64,000 bases of DNA from JBFGCT01 sp963825565. GTDB lineage: Bacteria > Actinomycetota > Acidimicrobiia > Acidimicrobiales > Ilumatobacteraceae. Below the pieces are notes generated by a model. It did not search any database and was not told the origin of the DNA. It worked only from the letters and a program-made list of their open reading frames with translations. Where the stretch lies: assembly GCA_963825565.1 (NCBI GenBank), contig CAWGTW010000016.1, forward strand, positions 124,001 through 188,000. The letters run 5' to 3'. Positions 17,254 through 26,250 of this stretch are shown here, one piece after another (the first letter of the stretch is position 1; each line of letters begins with the position of its first letter). The position numbers were made by a program, and so were the translations under genes.

Positions 17254-18275
17254 TCGCCCGACGACCCGACCGGTCGGGCGGTGACGGGCGCCATGACGTC
17301 GGCCAGCAGATCGACCGAGCGAAGGCGCTCGGCGACGGTCGGGGCGGGATGCACGGTCATCAGCTCGTCGGCCCCACTGGTGCGGGCGAAGTCGTCGAGG
17401 TAGTCGGCCACCGTGTCCGGCGATCCCGCCGCGGTGTAGTGCATCATCAGCGCGATCTGCCGGCCCTGCGGCGACTCGAGGAGCCGGTCGGCCTCGGCGT
17501 CGGTCAGGTCGCGGCGGGGCGTCACGAACCGGGCGATGCGGCGCCGGGCGACGACGGTTCGCTGGCGTTCGGCGTCGTCGTCGGTGTCGGCGGCGAGCAC
17601 GTTGACGCCGGCGATCACGTACGGCTCGCCGAGCTGCTCGGACGGACTGAACTCCCGCCGATACAGGTCGACGGCGTCGAGCAGGTGGTCCGGTGCGAAA
17701 TGCGAGGCGAAGCCGTAAGGCAGCCCCAGCATCGCCGCCAGCCGGGCGCCGAACAGCGACGACCCGAGGATGTACAACGGGACCTTCGTGCCCGCACCAG
17801 GCATCGCCTCGACCCCGGGCACCCGGCTCGCCTCGCCCAGGTAGGCCTGGAGGTCGAGCACGTCCTCGGGGAACCGATCGGCCGCGCCCGGGTCGACCCG
17901 CATCGCCCGCATCGTGTTCCGGTCGCTACCAGGAGCACGGCCGAGACCGAGGTCGATGCGGCCCGGGTGCAGCGTCGCCAGCGTCCCGAACTGCTCGGCG
18001 ATGACCAGGGGCGAATGGTTGGGGAGCATCACACCGCCCGCGCCGAGACGGATCGTGCTGGTCTGCGCCGCCACGTGAGCGATCAGCACACCGGTCGCCG
18101 ACGATGCGATCGACGCCATGTTGTGGTGCTCGGCGTACCACACCCGCCGGTAGCCGCGTGCTTCGGCACGTTGCGCGAGCACGACGCTGGCCCGGAACGC
18201 GTCGGCCGGCGTCTCGCCCGTGCCGACGATCGCCAGGTCGAGGATCGACAGCGGGATCGGCCCGGTCTCGCTCAT
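17196..18275 (-). CDS. luciferase-like (LLM) flavin-dependent monooxygenase
   Basis: A 359-residue bacterial luciferase-family protein of the class-III alkanal-monooxygenase-like group: it starts with IPLSILDLAIVGTGETPADAF, then the WYAEHHNMASIASSATG block and the flavin-binding segment RIDLGLGRAPGSDRNT. Such proteins use FMN or F420 to oxidise small organic molecules; the substrate is unknown. ATG 18275 was taken; ATG 18287 would add four residues. The 3' end overlaps etfA convergently. The opposite flank (18276-18709) holds a large palindrome and no clear gene. Confidence 0.83.
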   Translation of the reverse strand: MSETGPIPLSILDLAIVGTGETPADAFRASVVLAQRAEARGYRRVWYAEHHNMASIASSATGVLIAHVAAQTSTIRLGAGGVMLPNHSPLVIAEQFGTLATLHPGRIDLGLGRAPGSDRNTMRAMRVDPGAADRFPEDVLDLQAYLGEASRVPGVEAMPGAGTKVPLYILGSSLFGARLAAMLGLPYGFASHFAPDHLLDAVDLYRREFSPSEQLGEPYVIAGVNVLAADTDDDAERQRTVVARRRIARFVTPRRDLTDAEADRLLESPQGRQIALMMHYTAAGSPDTVADYLDDFARTSGADELMTVHPAPTVAERLRSVDLLADVMAPVTARPVGSSGDQSADAIAGTTANRSPITA

Positions 18276-18709
18276 GGCCCACAGCATGCCGGATCGCGGC
18301 GCAGGTCGGACTCCAGACCGGGCGCCGCTCCGCGACGACGGTGGTGGTGGTCGGTCCTCCGATGGGAGGTCGCCGGGCATCCGGGTCGGACCGGTACGGG
18401 TCGGGAGCTGGAAAGACGCTTCAGCTCGTGCCCTGACCGCAAACGTTTGCGGTGTTCCGCCGGCCGGTTCCGCCGCTCGCGGCGTTGCGGCTCCTCACCG
18501 TAGGGCAGGGCGACGCAGTCGTCGCCACGCCTTGCGAGCGACGCACCCGACTCGGCGTCGACACAGCGAACGTTCACGTTCACCAGCCGACGGCGCATGG
18601 CGTTGGGAGGAGGTGCTCGATGGCGCGGGCGGTGATCGTGGGAGCACGGTTCGCGCGCGCCGTTGCGCACAGCGCGACGATCCGTCGTGATTTCGGGAAA
18701 GATGGGGCG
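18276..18709. other. 434-bp gap with a palindrome and REP-like sequence, no convincing gene
   Basis: Frames crossing this gap have no conserved features. It contains the palindrome at 18436-18453 and, right after it (about 18465-18535), a GC-rich segment including CCGCTCGCGGCGTTGCGG that resembles the intergenic repeat downstream of nuoN (54439-54683). Its 3' end should contain the promoter of the DUF2237 gene. Confidence 0.5.
18436..18453. promoter_or_regulatory. 18-bp perfect palindrome, LacI/PurR-type operator shape
   Basis: ACCGCAAACGTTTGCGGT is a perfect palindrome whose core GCAAACGTTTGC is the half-site arrangement typical of LacI-family operators. No LacI-family gene lies in the window. 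It is 160 bases upstream of the divergent luciferase-like gene and about 260 bases upstream of the DUF2237 gene. Confidence 0.45.
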
Positions 18710-19078
18710 ATGTCGCAGCAGATGAACGTGTTGGGCGGGGAGCTGAAGCCGTGCTCGTACGACCCGATGACCGGGTACTACCGCACCGGGTGCTGTGAGA
18801 GCCGCGGCGACGACCCCGGCATGCACACGGTGTGCGGGCGGGTCACCGCCGACTTCCTGGAGTTCTCCGCGTCGCGCGGCAACGACCTGAGCACGCCGAT
18901 GCCGCAGTACGGATTCGCCGGGTTGCGGCCGGGCGACCAGTGGTGCATCTGTGCCGACCGGTGGAACGAGGCGTTCGAGGCCGGTCGCGCCTGTCCGGTC
19001 GTGCTCGAGGCGACCCACGTCTCGACGCTCGAGTACGTCGACCTCGCCGACCTGCAGGCCCACGCGATCACCGCCTGA
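18710..19078 (+). CDS. DUF2237 family protein
   Basis: A 122-residue protein matching the DUF2237 pattern over its full length: NVLGGELKPCSYDPMTGYYR, then GCCESRGDDPGMHTVCGRVT, TADFLEFSASRGNDLSTP, GLRPGDQWCICADRWNEA, and a final EATHVSTLEYVDLADL. The family is widespread in bacteria and plants; its conserved Cys, His and Trp residues hint at metal or substrate binding, but no function is established. ATG 18710 gives the family's usual N-terminus. It stands alone, between the palindrome region and the ABC ATPase gene. Confidence 0.88.
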   Translation: MSQQMNVLGGELKPCSYDPMTGYYRTGCCESRGDDPGMHTVCGRVTADFLEFSASRGNDLSTPMPQYGFAGLRPGDQWCICADRWNEAFEAGRACPVVLEATHVSTLEYVDLADLQAHAITA

Positions 19079-19313
19079 CGCGAAGCGATCCTTCATTCGT
19101 GTGACCGGATGTTGCGACCTCCCGCGGGTTCGGTCACAACGACCGGGGCTGCCGGACGGTGCCCTCCCCCGCCAGGACTCTGTGTGACCGAAGACCACGG
19201 AGGTCGACGTGGTCGGTCGCACGGACATCTTGGAGGGGCAAGAGCGGGTCGGGCGGGAGGTACCGGTGCTCCCGCGGTGCATCGGTGCGCCGACCCTGAC
19301 TAACTTCGAAGCG

Positions 19314-20414
19314 GTGTACGGCATCGTGTTCGCCGACGTGACCAAGGTCTACCCGCAGGGTCCGCCGGCGCTCGACGACTTCAACCTGGCGATCGATGCC
19401 GGTGAGATGATCAGCCTCGTCGGCCCGTCGGGCTGCGGGAAGACGACCGTGCTGCGCATCCTCGCCGGGCTGGAGGAGCCGACCGCGGGCCGGGTGTTCG
19501 TCGGCGGCCGCGACGTCACCGAAGTCGAAACCCACGAGCGCGGCTTCGCGATGATCACCCAGCAGAACCAACTGCTCGGCAAGCGGACCGCGGCCGGCAA
19601 CATCCGGTTCCCGCTCGACGTCGGCGACCCCCGCAACCGGCCGGACAACCGCGACGAACTCGTCGACTTCGAGGCGTCGCACCTGCGCATCGGGCACCTC
19701 CTCGACCGCAAGCCGTCGACCCTGTCCGAGGGCGAGCGCCGCGTGGTCCAACTCGCCCGATGCATCATCCGCAGCCCGTCGACCCTGCTGATGGACGAGC
19801 CGCTGGCGTACCTCGAGGACCAGATCCGCCTGCGGTTGCGTTCCGACATCATGCGCGTCCACCACGACCGCGGGCTGACGACGCTGATGGCGACAGCCAG
19901 CCAGGCCGACGCGATGGCGATGAGCGATCGGATCGTCGTCATGTTCGACGGCGTCGTCCACCAGGTCGGCTCGCCGTTCGATGTGTACGACTTCCCGGTC
20001 AGCGCGCAGGTCGCGGCGTTCTTCGGCGAGCCGGGGATGAACATCCTGCCCGCGTCGGTCGAGGTGTCCGGCGGCGAGCGGATCGTCGACCTGCTCGGCC
20101 TCCGGCTTCGGCTGTGGATGCCCGTCCTCGACGATTTCGCCGGCCAGCCGATCCTCGTCGGCATCCGGCCCGAGGACCTCGTCCCTGGCGGCAAGGCGAC
20201 CGAGAGCATCGAGGTCCGGGTCGGGGCGGTCGAGCCGCTCGGCCGCCAGACGTTGACCGAGGCGTACACGCCGCACGGTGAACGCATCGATTGCGTGCTG
20301 CCGGGCATGCCGCCGCCGATCGGCACGACGCTCGACCTCGGCGTCCCCGCCGATCGGCTGCACCTGTTCGACCCGGTGACCCAGCGAGCGATCTACCACC
20401 CACCGCCCCGCTGA
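19314..20414 (+). CDS. ABC transporter ATPase of the MalK/UgpC type with altered H- and D-loops
   Basis: A 366-residue protein: ATPase domain (residues about 1-240) plus a C-terminal TOBE-like domain with GIRPEDLVPGG. Walker A is GPSGCGKTT, the Q-loop TQQNQLL, the signature LSEGERRVVQLARC instead of LSGGQ, Walker B STLLMDEP. Where MalK has THDQxEAM the sequence reads TASQADAM, so the switch histidine is Ala. The D-loop reads LAYLED instead of LSNLDA. Known family members energise sugar or polyol import. No permease or binding-protein gene lies nearby, so it is an orphan. GTG 19314 is chosen; GTG 19209 with GGAGG upstream would add 35 residues of non-typical sequence. Confidence 0.78.
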   Translation: MYGIVFADVTKVYPQGPPALDDFNLAIDAGEMISLVGPSGCGKTTVLRILAGLEEPTAGRVFVGGRDVTEVETHERGFAMITQQNQLLGKRTAAGNIRFPLDVGDPRNRPDNRDELVDFEASHLRIGHLLDRKPSTLSEGERRVVQLARCIIRSPSTLLMDEPLAYLEDQIRLRLRSDIMRVHHDRGLTTLMATASQADAMAMSDRIVVMFDGVVHQVGSPFDVYDFPVSAQVAAFFGEPGMNILPASVEVSGGERIVDLLGLRLRLWMPVLDDFAGQPILVGIRPEDLVPGGKATESIEVRVGAVEPLGRQTLTEAYTPHGERIDCVLPGMPPPIGTTLDLGVPADRLHLFDPVTQRAIYHPPPR

Positions 20415-20427
20415 CCGGGCGCGTGGC

Positions 20428-21357
20428 TCAGTCCCAGACCTGGAGCCAGAGATCGTCGCCGTCGCAGCAGGCGAGTGCGGTGCCGGCCGGCGACCAGCGG
20501 GCCCAGGAAGCGGGTCGGGCGAGCTCGACCGGCTGGAAGGTGGCGAGGTCGATCACGATGACCTCGTCATCGAGTGTCACGACCAGCATCAGCCGCTCGG
20601 ACGGGTCGAGGTCGACGCGCACGGGCGGCGCCCCCACGTCGACCGCCTCGAGCACCGCACCGCGCAGCACGTCGTCGATCACGAGCCGGCCGTCCTCGCC
20701 CGACGTGACGAGCAGGGTCGCGCCGAGCGCGGCGGCCAGGTTGGACCCGTCGGTGTGGGCCGGGAACGAGCGCAGCAGCGCGCCCGCCTCGTCCCGGACG
20801 TCGAACGGGCCGTACTGCCCCCACGTGACGAGCGCCGTGCCGGCGGGCGACCAGCGGGCGAACAGCGGGCCGCGCTCGAGATCGTCGGCGACGACCCCGG
20901 TGCGGGCGCCGGTGGCGGTCAGCCGGGCGACACCGGCCTCGTCGACGATCAACAGTTCGTCGCCCTCCGGCCGCCACGAGACGTGGTGCGCGGGCTGTTC
21001 GAGGACGACGGTGCCGTCCGGCGAGCGCACGACGACGCCGTGCGGGACGCGGTGGCTGGCGAGCAGCTGCGCCGATGGCGCGAGCAGGAGATCGGCTCCG
21101 CTCGGATCGACGCGAGCGGTACCGGACCCGTCGACCAGGATCGACCCGCCGACGACCGCCAGGAGCGGCGCCCCGGGGTCCCAGGTCAGCGCCGTGACGC
21201 CGCGAGCCGGCTGGTCCCAGACGCGCTCGTCCGGTCCGAGGCCGACGAGCCGGCGGTCGGCGGTGAGCGTGATCGCCAGCCGACCGGCGCGGTCCCACGA
21301 CACCCGCCGGGCGCCGAGGCCGGGAAGCGGCCCGATCAGCCGAGCTCGGAGAGCCAT
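20428..21357 (-). CDS. WD40-like beta-propeller protein, unknown function
   Basis: A 309-residue protein built from repeated blade-like units (WSPAGTALVTWG, WSPAGTALACCDG, SWRPEGDELLIVD, SWDRAGRLAITLT), typical of WD40/YVTN-type propellers. No signal peptide is seen, so it is probably cytoplasmic. Its ATG lies inside the end of the upstream gene (22-base overlap), so the two are translationally coupled and likely work together. No catalytic motif is visible. The 3' end converges on the ABC ATPase gene. Confidence 0.6.
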   Translation of the reverse strand: MALRARLIGPLPGLGARRVSWDRAGRLAITLTADRRLVGLGPDERVWDQPARGVTALTWDPGAPLLAVVGGSILVDGSGTARVDPSGADLLLAPSAQLLASHRVPHGVVVRSPDGTVVLEQPAHHVSWRPEGDELLIVDEAGVARLTATGARTGVVADDLERGPLFARWSPAGTALVTWGQYGPFDVRDEAGALLRSFPAHTDGSNLAAALGATLLVTSGEDGRLVIDDVLRGAVLEAVDVGAPPVRVDLDPSERLMLVVTLDDEVIVIDLATFQPVELARPASWARWSPAGTALACCDGDDLWLQVWD

Positions 21358-22187
21358 CCGCGCAGGATCTCGGCCAGATCGCGGTCGGAGGGCTCGGTGC
21401 CCTCCCACTCGTAGGGCTCCTCCTCACCCGAACGCTCGGCCGCCTCGACCTCCCGGGCGAGCGCGACCGAGTCGCCCGCTTCGGCCGCACCGGCCGCGGT
21501 GCAGATCGGCCACCACCGCGGACCGAGCTGCGGTTGACCGAACCGCGCCGCCAACTCGGGAAGCTCGGACCGCCGACCGGCCAGCACGTACGCCGCGCAC
21601 AGCGTTCCCGCCCCCGGGTTCAACGTTGCTGAGCTCCACGCGGTCGATACGAGCGGGATCGCCGCCTCGGCGTGCGAGGTGGCGGCCGCGGTGTCGCCGA
21701 TCATGCGGAACATGTTGGCCGCACCGAGGTGCCAACCGTCGCTCGGGTCCGTCTCGGCCAACGCGGCGAAGCCGAACGCGGCCCGGGCGAGCGTCTCCGT
21801 CCAGCCGTCGAGCCCGCCGGCCCGCTCGATCCGCCCGATCGCTTCGAGCTTCGCAGGCGTGTCCGGCCGGATCCGGAGGTCGGTGAGCTTGCGCTGCAGC
21901 ACGTCGCGCAGCTCCGGCGCCAGCGCGTCGTAGCGGGCCGGGAGCTCGACCGGGTTGGCGCGCACGGCGCGCTCGATCATCGCGGACATCCTCGCCCGCT
22001 GCTGCGCCTCGGTCCGGCCAGCGACATCCTGCATCGCCGGCCCCAGCCGGACGGTTCCCAGGCCCTCGATCTGAAGTTGCTCGCCGCCCGCGTCATAGGC
22101 GATCTCGCCGTCGAACCCGAGTTGGCGCGCGGCGGCGATCGCCATCTCGACCTGCGGTGGCACCGCCGCCTTCCGCTTGAAGATCAT
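21336..22187 (-). CDS. hypothetical protein, coupled to the beta-propeller gene
   Basis: A 283-residue protein I do not recognise. It begins MIFKRKAAVPPQVEMAIAAARQLGF, is mostly helical in character, and carries possible tetratricopeptide-like stretches (GFAALAETDPSDGWHLGAANMFRMIGDT, AATSHAEAAIPLVSTAW). The C-terminus is acidic. It overlaps the propeller gene by 22 bases and lies 186 bases downstream of the large secreted TSP3/VWA protein. That position would suit an immunity or partner protein, but nothing in the sequence demonstrates this. Confidence 0.55.
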   Translation of the reverse strand: MIFKRKAAVPPQVEMAIAAARQLGFDGEIAYDAGGEQLQIEGLGTVRLGPAMQDVAGRTEAQQRARMSAMIERAVRANPVELPARYDALAPELRDVLQRKLTDLRIRPDTPAKLEAIGRIERAGGLDGWTETLARAAFGFAALAETDPSDGWHLGAANMFRMIGDTAAATSHAEAAIPLVSTAWSSATLNPGAGTLCAAYVLAGRRSELPELAARFGQPQLGPRWWPICTAAGAAEAGDSVALAREVEAAERSGEEEPYEWEGTEPSDRDLAEILRGWLSELG

Positions 22188-22373
22188 GCGCCGAAGTTAG
22201 TGCCCGGCGAGGAGACCGCTGAGTACTGCCGTTGCCGGGGTCGGCCCGCAGGCGCGCCGGTCGCACGGCCGCAGGATTCGCCACCACCCGTCGGTCATGG
22301 CGCGATCCGGGAACGCGGCGGGTGGGCGATGCCTGGCGGTCGAGATCGGCGACATGTGGTGCTCAGCGGTCCA

Positions 22374-25300
22374 CTAGGGCGTGAGCGCAGCGATTGCATC
22401 GTCGAGCAGGCTGCCGGGCACGTCGATCTCGAGTACCTCGCTCGCCCCGCCGTTGTTCAGGGCGAGCAGCGCGTTCTCGAGCGAGCCGCCGAACACCGTG
22501 CGGCGCGACACGCCGGCGATGACGACGTCGTACGGCGCACCGCCGAGGATCTCGTCGATCGCCGCCGCGGCGTCGGCCAGGCGTCCGGTCTGGTCGATCT
22601 CGGCTGCGGCGTTGAGCGTGTTGCGGTACCTCGTGCCGGCGGGGTCCTGCAGCCAGTTCCGGCTCGTCTGCACGCCGGCACTGTTCGTGACCGTGCTCTC
22701 GCCGATTCGCAGCGTGTCGAGGTTGCTGCCCTTGACCTCGATGATCACCGGCCTGCCGCTCGGGGAGCGGGCGATGATGTCCGGGCCGTTGACGATCGAG
22801 CGGCGGACGTCGGTGCCGACGTCGAACGGGACGTTGCGGCTGACGTAGACCACGTCGTAGCCGCGCCCCTGCAGGACCGTGACCACCGCTTCGGTCGAGA
22901 CCGCCTCGGCTGCGAGGTTGCGGATCGTGCGTTCCGCTGCGGCCTCGCCCGCCTCGTCCCAGTTGGCGACCACGGCATCGAGCACCGAGTCGGAGTTGGC
23001 CGACGCCTTCGAGATCCGGTTGGCACTGTTGCGGGCCAACCACTGCGCCAGCTTGGACGTGTTGACGAACTCGTCGCCGAGCTCGACGATGTCGTCGCCG
23101 ACCCTGGCGAGCTGGTCGTCGGTCAGCCCCCAGACGCGCTTGATGAAGGGCGTCAGCAAGTCGTCGACCTTGTCACCGAACCGCTTCGCAGCGAACGCGA
23201 ACACCGCGCCGGCCGCCTCCGGGACCCGAGCGACGAACTTGATCGCCTTGCCCGCGATCCCGGGGATGTCGCCGGCGACCGGGGCGAAGAAGCCGACGAT
23301 CCCGAAGATCGTCTCGAGCCCCGCTCCGAGCCAGTCGCCGTTGATCAGCGCCCCGACGACGTCGCGCACGCTGGCGACGATGTCGACGAACGGCACGAGC
23401 GACAGGGCGATCCATCCACCGAGGTAGGAGATCGAGGTGGCGTACGCCGGGTCGTACTTGATGCGGAAGTTGAGGAGGTCGCAGACCGCGTCGCCGGGTC
23501 CCCCGCCGAACGGGTTGACCCAGCCGATGAAGTCGTTCGCGCCGCATCCGATGCCGACGAGCGACCCGCTGACCAGATCGGCGATGTTGCGGAGCCCGTC
23601 GCTGAGGTAGGGGATGTCGGGCGCCAACTCGACCAGGTCACCGGCCAGGTCCTTGAGGCTCGTGTCGAACGCCGGGACGTTCTGCCCGAACTCGCCGAGC
23701 AGCGCGCCGGCGACGAACGCCCGGCCCTGGTCCGGCCCGTCGAGGTCGTAACTGAACGGATCGGAGCCGCGCTCGAACTCCTCGAAGTCGCCGAACGGGT
23801 CGTTGTCCGGGTTGCCGTCGCGCGGATCGAACCCGGTCAGCACCTCGATGCCATCGGTCAGGCCGTCGCCGTCGAAGTCGCTGTCGCGCGGGTTGAGCGA
23901 CACCTCGCGCTCGTCGCCGTCGCCGAGCCCGTCGTTGTCCGAGTCGATCGACGTCGGGTCGGACGAGACGACGTACGCGTACAGGACGCTGAAGTCGCCG
24001 AGGAAGATCTCGTCGCCGTCCATCAGCCCGTCCCCGTCGGTGTCGGGGTCGAACGGATCGAGGAAGTAGGTCGCACCCGAGCCCGTGATCGCACCGTTCA
24101 GCTCGGTGCCGTTGGGGATCCCGTCGAAGTCCTCGTCGCCGGCCGGGTCGAGATTGACCGGGATGCGCGAGAAGACGTCCGGCAGGTCGTCGGCCGTCGC
24201 GACCGGGAAGTACTGCCCGCCGGTCGCTTCGGCGATGCCGGTGAGCAGCCCGGCGTCGACCCCGGAGCCGAGCCCGATCGTGTAGATCACGATGTCGTTG
24301 TCGATCGCCTGCTGGGTGAGCGCCGGGTTGTACGACCCGACGCCGTCGGTCAGCACGATCTGCACACGGGCGTGCGTCGGGTCGCCGTTGTTGATCAACT
24401 CGTTGTTGGCCACGCTGACGCCGGCTCCGATGTTGGTGCCGCCCGAGGAGTTGACGAGGTCGACGGCGGCCTTCGCCGCGGCGAAGTCGGTCGTCAGCGG
24501 CTGGTACAGCCTGGCGAACGAATCGAAGTCGACGACCGCGACCTGGTCGCCCTCGATCAGGGCGTCGATGAAGTCCTTGGAGGCAACCTTGCGCAGCCCC
24601 AGCGGGTCGTTGGACAGCATCGAGCCCGAGGAGTCGAGAACGAGCACGACGTCGACGAACTGCGCCTCGCCGCCGCCGCCGCCCGTCCCGGGATCGGGGT
24701 CGAACGCGTCGAGCACCGCCTGCCAGTTCGGGATGTAGAAGACCGCGAACAGCGTGAAGTGATCGGTGACCGCGGTGACCACACCGCTCGGATCGACCGT
24801 CGTCTGCGCGGCGGGGAGCGGCACCCAGGTGCCGGCGGCCTCGTCGAAGTACAGGATGCCGACTCCGGCGAAGTCCCCGTTGTCGACGGCGGCGGGATCG
24901 AACGGGATCGTCAGCGTCGCGCGCTCGAACGGCTGCGGCGTCGTGATGTCGACGACGTCGGAGGCCAACCCGGGCAGGTCCCCCAGCCAATCGGACTCGG
25001 ACTCGTCGAGCAAGGCGACCGACGGTGCGATGTCGCCGACCCCGGTGATCGCCACCTCGACGCCGTTGTCCGGGAACGACGCGCTGGTCGTGTACACCTC
25101 GTCGCCGTCGAGGATGCCGTCGTCGTCGGTGTCCGGGTCGAGCGGGTCGGTCCCGACGCGCAGCTCGGAATCGTCGTCGAGACGGTCGGCGTCGGTGTCG
25201 CGCGTGCTCGGATCGGTGCCGAGCGTGAGCACCTCGGTGCCGTCGTGGAGCGTGTCGCCGTCGGTGTCCGCGACCAGCGGGTCGGATCCGGCGGCGAGTT

Positions 25301-26111
25301 CGTCGTAGTTGCCGAGCCCGTCCTGGTCGGGATCGGCGTCACGGTCGTTGGTCGCACCGTCGGTGCTGGCGGTCGCGGGATCGGTGAACGTCGTCCAGAG
25401 CTCCTCGATGTCGGCCAGCCCGTCGTCGTCGGTGTCCGCGTCGTCCGGGTCGAGACCGAGCTGCACCTCGATGTCGGCCGGAATCAGGTCGTCGTCAGCG
25501 TCGAGCTCGTCGGCGAGGTCGGACAGGGCCTTCGACGCGTCCTTCCAGGCGTTGCCGTACTTCTTGATCGCGTTGTCGTACTTGCCGTCGTCGCGGTACT
25601 CGTCGCCCTTGGCCAGGTCGTTCTCGGCGTGCTCGAGGTACGTGAGTGCCTTGTCGATCTCCTTGTCGAACTCGACGGGATCGATGGTGAGCAGCCGCGA
25701 CCTGACCAGCGCGATCTGCACTTCGGCGGCGATGCGGTCGGCGTCGGCGAGCAGCTGTGAGATCCGCTCGATCCGGTCCGCGTCCAGCGGTGACTGCTCG
25801 AGATACGAGATGCCCTTCGCGTCGTGCTTGAACGCGTTGTCGTCGGTCACCCCGTCGGCGACGACGAACTCGAGCGCGCGCCCGAACTGCTCGAGCGCCT
25901 TGTCGACCTTGTCGTCGCTCGTGTCGACGCCGACGAACTCGCGGTAGGCACCGATCCGGGCCGTGAAGCCGCTGCCGTACGCCGGCGCCTCGATGCCCGG
26001 ATCCGGGTCGGGAACCTGGGCCTCGACGGCAGCGACCGACCCGATCAGCAAGGCCGCGGCGAGCGCTCCCGCGGCGACTCCCCGTGCTCGATTTATCGCC
26101 CAACCATTCAT
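22374..26111 (-). CDS. large secreted TSP3-repeat/VWA protein with a nuclease-like C-terminus (possible polymorphic toxin)
   Basis: A 1245-residue protein with a signal peptide (ARGVAAGALAAALLIGSVAAVEA). Order of parts: helical region (to about 205); calcium-binding thrombospondin-type-3 repeats rich in DxDxDG (about 205-345); a linker; a von Willebrand A domain with the MIDAS motif DSSGSM near 490; more TSP3 repeats (about 700-850); a hydrophobic segment (ALINGDWLGAGLETIFGIVG) like the pre-toxin region of polymorphic toxins; and a C-terminal domain containing PDIIARSPSGRPVIIEVKG (about 1108-1124), a PD-D/ExK nuclease signature. The ribosome-binding site AGGAGG before ATG 26111 is perfect. 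Toxin function is inferred; a structural or adhesive role is the alternative. Confidence 0.7.
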   Translation of the reverse strand: MNGWAINRARGVAAGALAAALLIGSVAAVEAQVPDPDPGIEAPAYGSGFTARIGAYREFVGVDTSDDKVDKALEQFGRALEFVVADGVTDDNAFKHDAKGISYLEQSPLDADRIERISQLLADADRIAAEVQIALVRSRLLTIDPVEFDKEIDKALTYLEHAENDLAKGDEYRDDGKYDNAIKKYGNAWKDASKALSDLADELDADDDLIPADIEVQLGLDPDDADTDDDGLADIEELWTTFTDPATASTDGATNDRDADPDQDGLGNYDELAAGSDPLVADTDGDTLHDGTEVLTLGTDPSTRDTDADRLDDDSELRVGTDPLDPDTDDDGILDGDEVYTTSASFPDNGVEVAITGVGDIAPSVALLDESESDWLGDLPGLASDVVDITTPQPFERATLTIPFDPAAVDNGDFAGVGILYFDEAAGTWVPLPAAQTTVDPSGVVTAVTDHFTLFAVFYIPNWQAVLDAFDPDPGTGGGGGEAQFVDVVLVLDSSGSMLSNDPLGLRKVASKDFIDALIEGDQVAVVDFDSFARLYQPLTTDFAAAKAAVDLVNSSGGTNIGAGVSVANNELINNGDPTHARVQIVLTDGVGSYNPALTQQAIDNDIVIYTIGLGSGVDAGLLTGIAEATGGQYFPVATADDLPDVFSRIPVNLDPAGDEDFDGIPNGTELNGAITGSGATYFLDPFDPDTDGDGLMDGDEIFLGDFSVLYAYVVSSDPTSIDSDNDGLGDGDEREVSLNPRDSDFDGDGLTDGIEVLTGFDPRDGNPDNDPFGDFEEFERGSDPFSYDLDGPDQGRAFVAGALLGEFGQNVPAFDTSLKDLAGDLVELAPDIPYLSDGLRNIADLVSGSLVGIGCGANDFIGWVNPFGGGPGDAVCDLLNFRIKYDPAYATSISYLGGWIALSLVPFVDIVASVRDVVGALINGDWLGAGLETIFGIVGFFAPVAGDIPGIAGKAIKFVARVPEAAGAVFAFAAKRFGDKVDDLLTPFIKRVWGLTDDQLARVGDDIVELGDEFVNTSKLAQWLARNSANRISKASANSDSVLDAVVANWDEAGEAAAERTIRNLAAEAVSTEAVVTVLQGRGYDVVYVSRNVPFDVGTDVRRSIVNGPDIIARSPSGRPVIIEVKGSNLDTLRIGESTVTNSAGVQTSRNWLQDPAGTRYRNTLNAAAEIDQTGRLADAAAAIDEILGGAPYDVVIAGVSRRTVFGGSLENALLALNNGGASEVLEIDVPGSLLDDAIAALTP

Positions 26112-26250
26112 CTCGCGCCTCCTGAGTGCTCGCGGGCGGGCCCCTTCGTAGCACACGGTGGCGGTGTCGGCGCAAGACGCGACATGGCTCCGTGGCGGCG
26201 TAGTCTGTGCTCCCGCCGGCGCGGAGACGGGATCGACCAGGGGGTCGCGG

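Noticed and set aside
21672..25760. A 1362-residue plus-strand open frame opposite the TSP3/VWA gene
   Set aside because: It is a high-GC antisense shadow of Asp-rich repeats, full of Val, Asp and Arg without domains, while the minus strand has a signal peptide, a perfect ribosome-binding site and recognisable domains.
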